A stretch of DNA of 10,321 nt from an uncultured Actinomycetes bacterium. Its GTDB lineage: Bacteria > Actinomycetota > Thermoleophilia > Solirubrobacterales > 70-9. The position numbers were made by a program, and so were the translations under genes. This document shows, piece by piece, positions 7,705 to 10,321 of this stretch (position 1 is its first letter; each line of letters opens with the position of its first letter). The stretch covers positions 1 through 10,321 of the forward strand of contig CALCIA010000146.1 of assembly GCA_937907435.1 (NCBI GenBank). The letters run 5' to 3'. The notes below the pieces were generated by a model. It searched no databases, had not been told where the DNA came from, and saw only the letters and a list, made by a program, of their open reading frames with translations.

Positions 7705-7759
7705 GGGACGGCCTCGCGGCGCCCCTTTGATGGGTCCTCCAAACCATTCTTGCATGAGA

Positions 7760-7779
7760 CTGACCGTCCGGTCGGTCAG
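7760..7779. promoter_or_regulatory. TetR-type operator palindrome between the two operons
   Basis: The 20 bases ctgaccgtccggtcggtcag are an almost perfect palindrome: 18 of 20 positions are symmetric, with a single mismatched pair (positions 8 and 13, T/T). The GACCG/CCGG/CGGTC pattern is the kind of site bound by many TetR-family repressors. It lies 17 bases before the start of the dehydrogenase gene and overlaps its likely -35 region, so a bound repressor should block the rightward promoter. It is 117 bases from the HyuA start, so control of the leftward operon is possible but less certain. No regulator gene is in the window. This identification rests on pattern only. Confidence 0.7.
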
Positions 7780-7789
7780 GTGCTAGATT
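7760..7789 (+). promoter_or_regulatory. Probable promoter of the dehydrogenase-E2 operon, leaderless
   Basis: CTGACC at 7760-7765 and TAGATT at 7784-7789 form a plausible -35/-10 pair with an 18-base spacer. The expected start of transcription is about 7796, which is the first base of the GTG start codon. No Shine-Dalgarno precedes that GTG, which agrees with a leaderless mRNA, a common arrangement in actinobacteria. The TetR-type palindrome covers the -35 and most of the spacer. Confidence 0.5.
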
Positions 7790-7795
7790 CCGCCT

Positions 7796-8848
7796 GTGGA
7801 GGCTGTGCGCTGGCACGCCGCGGGTGACCTACGGCTCGAAGACGTCGAGTTGTCGCTGCCGCTCGGGCCCGGGATGGTCGAGGTCGAGGTCGCGTTCTGC
7901 GGGATCTGCGGCTCCGACCTGGCCGAGTTCCGCCACCCCTTCGCGATCCGCCCCGAGAAGGCCCACCCGCTGACCGGGCAGCAGCCGCCGGTCACGCTCG
8001 GCCACGAGTTCTCCGGCGTGGTCACCGCGGTCGGCGAGGGGGTCGAGGAGGTGGCGCCGGGCGACCGCGTCTCCGCCGACGCCTGCTGGCGCTGCGGCGA
8101 GTGCAAGGCCTGCGTCGAGGGCCGTTACAACCAGTGCGTCTACAGCGGCTCGATCGGCCTGTCCTCCGACGGCGCCTTCGCCCCGCTCGTCCGCTTCCCC
8201 GCCTACTGCGCGGTGCCGCTCCCCGACTCGGTGCCCGACGACGTCGGCGCGCTGCTCGAGCCGCTGGCGGTCGGCCTGCACGCGCTCGACCGCGGCCACG
8301 CGCGGGCGGGCGAACGGCTCGTCGTGATCGGTTATGGCCCGGTCGGCGCGGCGACCGCGCTGCTCGGGCGCTCGCTCGGGCTCGAGCCGCTGGTCTGCGA
8401 GCTCTCGCCGGGGCGGCTGGCGCGGGCGGCGGCGGAGGGGTTCGAGACCCACGCGCCGGAGCCCGAGAAAAAGGACTTCGCCCGTGCGGTCCGTGGCCTG
8501 ACCGGCGGCGGCGCCGGGATCGTCGTCGACTGCACCGGCGCGGTGCCGGCGCTGGAGGCGGCGCTGGAGATGAGCGAGCGCGGCGGCCGCATCGTGATCG
8601 CCGGGATCCCGAAGAAGCCGGTCGCCGTCGACGCCGGCCGGATGGTCCTCTACGAGCGGGAGCTGATCGCCACCCTCGGCTACGCCAACGACCTGCCGCG
8701 GGTCGCGGCGATGATCGCCTCCGGCGCGCTCGACCCGAGCGCGATGATCACCAACCGGATCGCGCTCGCCGACGTCGCCGGCGAAATCGAGCGCCTTGCG
8801 GGCGACCCGCGCGACGAGGTCAAGGTGCTCGCCGAGGTCCGGGGGTGA
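7796..8848 (+). CDS. Zinc-dependent alcohol dehydrogenase, 2,3-butanediol dehydrogenase-like
   Basis: This 350-aa medium-chain dehydrogenase oxidises a secondary alcohol or vicinal diol, or runs in reverse, in the cytosol. The catalytic zinc ligands are visible as Cys38 (CGICGSD), His70-Glu71 (LGHEFSG) and Glu155 (LLEPLAVGLHAL). The structural zinc ligands are Cys100, Cys103, Cys106 and Cys114, with an extra Cys97 just before. The Rossmann motif GYGPVG is at 179-184, and Glu202 at the end of the next strand points to NAD. The segment KAHPLTGQQPPVTLGHEFSG strongly recalls (R,R)-butanediol dehydrogenases; a related polyol or secondary alcohol dehydrogenase is the alternative. Translation starts at GTG 7796 without a Shine-Dalgarno, probably on a leaderless transcript. 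Its TGA overlaps the GTG of the E2 gene. A TetR-type operator sits just upstream. Confidence 0.92.
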   Translation: MEAVRWHAAGDLRLEDVELSLPLGPGMVEVEVAFCGICGSDLAEFRHPFAIRPEKAHPLTGQQPPVTLGHEFSGVVTAVGEGVEEVAPGDRVSADACWRCGECKACVEGRYNQCVYSGSIGLSSDGAFAPLVRFPAYCAVPLPDSVPDDVGALLEPLAVGLHALDRGHARAGERLVVIGYGPVGAATALLGRSLGLEPLVCELSPGRLARAAAEGFETHAPEPEKKDFARAVRGLTGGGAGIVVDCTGAVPALEAALEMSERGGRIVIAGIPKKPVAVDAGRMVLYERELIATLGYANDLPRVAAMIASGALDPSAMITNRIALADVAGEIERLAGDPRDEVKVLAEVRG

Positions 8849-10182
8849 CCCCGACCGCCGCCGGGACGGTGGTCCCGATGCCCCACATGGGGGTCTCGAT
8901 CGAGGAGGGCACCGTGGTCGCCTGGCAGGTCGCGGTCGGCGACGAGGTGGCCGAGGGAGACGTCCTCTGCGAGATCGCCACCGACAAGGTCGACATGGAG
9001 GTGGAGTCGCCGGCGGCGGGGACCGTGACGGCGATCCTGGCGGAGGCGGACGAGGTGGTGCCGGTCGGGGGGCCCCTGGCTGAACTTGATGGCGACGGGC
9101 GCGGTGCGAGCGGGGACGCCGAGGAGGGGTCTCCGGGCGCCTTCGGCGGAGTTCCCGGTGACCCCTCCTCGGCGTCCCCGCCTAGCGCGGGCGGGCTCGA
9201 TGAGCACGGAGCCTTTGATCCGGCCGCGGCTGCTGATGCTGTGGTGAGCTTGGAAAGGGATGGGCCTTTGGCGTCTCCCGTTGCCAAGCGAATCGCCTCG
9301 CAACGCGGAATCGACCTCAACACGGTCACCGGGACCGGCAAGCGAGGGCGGATCCGCAAAGTCGACGTGCTCGCCGCCGCCGAGGCAGGCCCGCGGCCTC
9401 CTCGCGCCGCCGCGGCCGCACCGGCGCCCGCGGCTGCTTCCGCTCAGGGCGTCCCCGCCGGCTACGAGGACGTGCCGCATGAGGTGGTGCCGACCTCGCG
9501 GGTGCGGCAGGCGATCGCCGAGCACATGATCCGCTCGCGCCAGACCGCGGCGCACATGACGACCGAGGTCGACGTCGACCTCTCCGCCGTGATCCGCGCC
9601 CGCACCGAGCTGAACGCCACCCGGCTCGCGGGCGGCGACCCGAAGCTCTCCTTCCTCCCCTTCATCGCCCGCGCCACCTGCGCCGCGCTGGGAGAGCACC
9701 CCGACATGAACGCCACCTTCCAGGGCGAGCGGATGATCCGCTGGGGCCAGGTCAACCTCGGGATCGCCGTCGACACCGAGGCCGGCCTCCTGGTCCCCGT
9801 GGTCCGCGATGCCGGCTCCCTTACCGCCCCCGCGCTCGGCGCCGCGATCGCCGACCTCGCCGCCCGTGCCCGCGACCGCAAGCTCGTCCCCGACGACCTC
9901 GCCGGCGGCACCTTCACGATCTCCAACCCCGGCTCGGTCGGCGCCGTCTCGGCCCCGGCGATCATCAACCAGCCCCAGGTCGCCATCCTCGGCGTCCCCA
10001 CCATCCAGCGCCGCCCCTGGGTCGTCACCGGCCCCGACGGCGAGGAGATGATCGCGATCCGCTCCATCCTCCGCCTCGCCGTCACCTTCGACCACCGCGC
10101 CGTCGACGGCGCCGACGCCACGCGCTTCGCGGTCACCGTCAAATCCCACCTCGAGTCCTGGTCGACCGAGGCCTACGCCTAG
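8845..10182 (+). CDS. Dihydrolipoamide acyltransferase (E2) of a 2-oxo acid or acetoin dehydrogenase-type complex
   Basis: This 445-aa E2 component has the full domain order. A lipoyl domain spans about residues 5-82, with the lipoylated Lys48 in ATDKVDME. A variable linker (83-141) precedes the E1/E3-binding domain (about 142-178; SPVAKRIASQRGID, TGTGKRGRI). An Ala/Pro linker (about 179-205) leads to the catalytic domain (about 212-445) with the active-site motif DHRAVDG (His417, Asp421). It transfers the acyl group from the lipoyl arm to CoA. GTG at 8845 overlaps the dehydrogenase stop as GTGA; the later ATG at 8878 would cut the first lipoyl strand. Translation ends with tandem TAG TAA. 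Being coupled to a butanediol-type dehydrogenase suggests acetoin or diol catabolism (AcoC-like), but no E1 or E3 gene is in the window. The first linker contains a 72-bp palindrome and codons unlike the rest. Confidence 0.93.
   Translation: MTPTAAGTVVPMPHMGVSIEEGTVVAWQVAVGDEVAEGDVLCEIATDKVDMEVESPAAGTVTAILAEADEVVPVGGPLAELDGDGRGASGDAEEGSPGAFGGVPGDPSSASPPSAGGLDEHGAFDPAAAADAVVSLERDGPLASPVAKRIASQRGIDLNTVTGTGKRGRIRKVDVLAAAEAGPRPPRAAAAAPAPAAASAQGVPAGYEDVPHEVVPTSRVRQAIAEHMIRSRQTAAHMTTEVDVDLSAVIRARTELNATRLAGGDPKLSFLPFIARATCAALGEHPDMNATFQGERMIRWGQVNLGIAVDTEAGLLVPVVRDAGSLTAPALGAAIADLAARARDRKLVPDDLAGGTFTISNPGSVGAVSAPAIINQPQVAILGVPTIQRRPWVVTGPDGEEMIAIRSILRLAVTFDHRAVDGADATRFAVTVKSHLESWSTEAYA
9110..9181. 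repeat. In-frame 72-bp palindromic element inside the E2 linker
   Basis: Bases 9111-9130 (cggggacgccgaggaggggt) are exactly the reverse complement of 9161-9180, and one further G-C pair (9110/9181) makes 21 perfect pairs. Going inward there is a C-G pair, one T/T mismatch, then CCGGG (9133-9137) against CCCGG (9154-9158). A 4-bp mini-stem, cgcc-ttc-ggcg, lies at 9138-9148 in the loop. The total is 27 pairs with one mismatch. The element is 72 bases (24 codons) and keeps the frame, encoding about residues 89-113 of the flexible E2 linker. It looks like an inserted palindromic element rather than ordinary coding sequence. Confidence 0.85.
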
Positions 10183-10220
10183 TAAGGGATCACACAGGGG
10201 CGGCGGACGAAGAGGGCCGC

Positions 10221-10308
10221 GGCCCCGCAAGCTGTCGCCCGGAAGGGTTCAGGCCCCGCAAGCTGGCGCCCGGGGAAGGACCCGCCCCTCTCGCCACGGC
10301 CCGGGCAG
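10221..10308 (+). repeat. Right copy of the approximately 89-bp operon-end repeat
   Basis: This is the inverted partner of 1-89, located about 40 bases after the E2 stop codons. Two 22-base units start at 10221 and 10252, a 31-base period: ggccccgcaagctgtcgccc-gg and ggccccgcaagctggcgccc-gg, differing at one base. The following 26 bases (10283-10308) are identical to the complement of 1-26. Relative to transcription, this copy and the left copy have the same orientation downstream of the last gene of their operons. Nothing else is recognisable between the E2 stop and this repeat. Confidence 0.8.
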
Positions 10309-10321
10309 GCTGTGGCCGTGG
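10293..10321 (+). terminator. Possible terminator hairpin with two alternative stems
   Basis: The arm ccacggcc (10294-10301) can pair perfectly with ggccgtgg (10314-10321) around a 12-base loop. Alternatively gccacggcc (10293-10301) pairs with ggctgtggc (10308-10316) around a 6-base loop, with one G-U pair in RNA. Both are very stable GC stems about 110 bases after the E2 stop. No T-tract is visible before the window ends, so an intrinsic terminator is not proven. It may instead be part of the repeat. Confidence 0.4.

Noticed and set aside
5709..7730. A 673-codon plus-strand open frame opposite the HyuA-like gene
   Set aside because: It is a shadow of the HyuA reading frame with the same biased Arg/Asp/Gly composition and no motif; it also runs through the promoter region.
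7204..7755. A minus-strand open frame starting from an ATG at 7755 in the intergenic region and running into the HyuA gene
   Set aside because: It is in a different frame from HyuA, has Arg-rich shadow composition beyond the start, and has no ribosome-binding site or motif.
8465..8474. The run of five A bases in the dehydrogenase gene (GAG AAA AAG) as a frameshift site
   Set aside because: It lacks the full slippery heptamer and any following structure that I can see, and the reading frame continues normally through the domain.
8101..8844. An extension of the E2 frame upstream to 8101
   Set aside because: It overlaps the zinc dehydrogenase in another frame and is strongly Arg-rich. The lipoyl domain begins properly at GTG 8845, which overlaps the dehydrogenase stop.
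1..10321. CRISPR array, tRNA, rRNA, transposase or phage genes
   Set aside because: I found no spaced repeat array, no cloverleaf, and no transposase or integrase motif. The only repeats are the operon-end repeats, the E2 palindrome and the short regulatory inverted repeats.

Overview
The window is very GC-rich, tightly packed DNA. Non-ATG starts and 4-bp stop/start overlaps are frequent. The coding style and gene content suggest a high-GC actinobacterium, perhaps Thermoleophilia/Solirubrobacterales. That placement is inference only; no rRNA or other phylogenetic marker is present.

Layout: two divergent operons share one 152-bp control region (7644-7795). The leftward operon (7643 down to 109) has five genes. 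They are a HyuA-type ATP-dependent carboxylase/hydantoinase subunit, a HyuB-type subunit with a fused C-terminal acetone-carboxylase-gamma-like zinc domain, an AMP-forming acyl-CoA ligase, an unrecognised 242-aa cysteine-containing protein, and an NAD-type short-chain dehydrogenase. The rightward operon (7796 to 10182) has two genes: a zinc alcohol dehydrogenase resembling 2,3-butanediol dehydrogenases, and a lipoyl-bearing E2 acyltransferase. No E1 or E3 is visible.

Inferred function: the leftward operon fits carboxylation of a ketone, as in acetone or acetophenone degradation. A dehydrogenase makes the ketone, HyuA/HyuB-gamma carboxylates it to a beta-keto acid using ATP, and the ligase makes the CoA thioester. 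The rightward operon looks like vicinal diol/acetoin or 2-oxo-acid oxidation. The true substrate cannot be read from the sequence. A 20-bp TetR-type palindrome overlaps the likely promoter of the rightward operon and could coordinate both.

Non-coding structure: (1) a 72-bp, nearly perfect palindrome sits in frame inside the E2 interdomain linker and resembles an inserted palindromic element; (2) the two ends of the window carry inverted copies of an approximately 89-bp repeat, each with two 31-bp-spaced units, placed just after the last gene of each operon in the same orientation relative to transcription; (3) a strong hairpin closes the right end.
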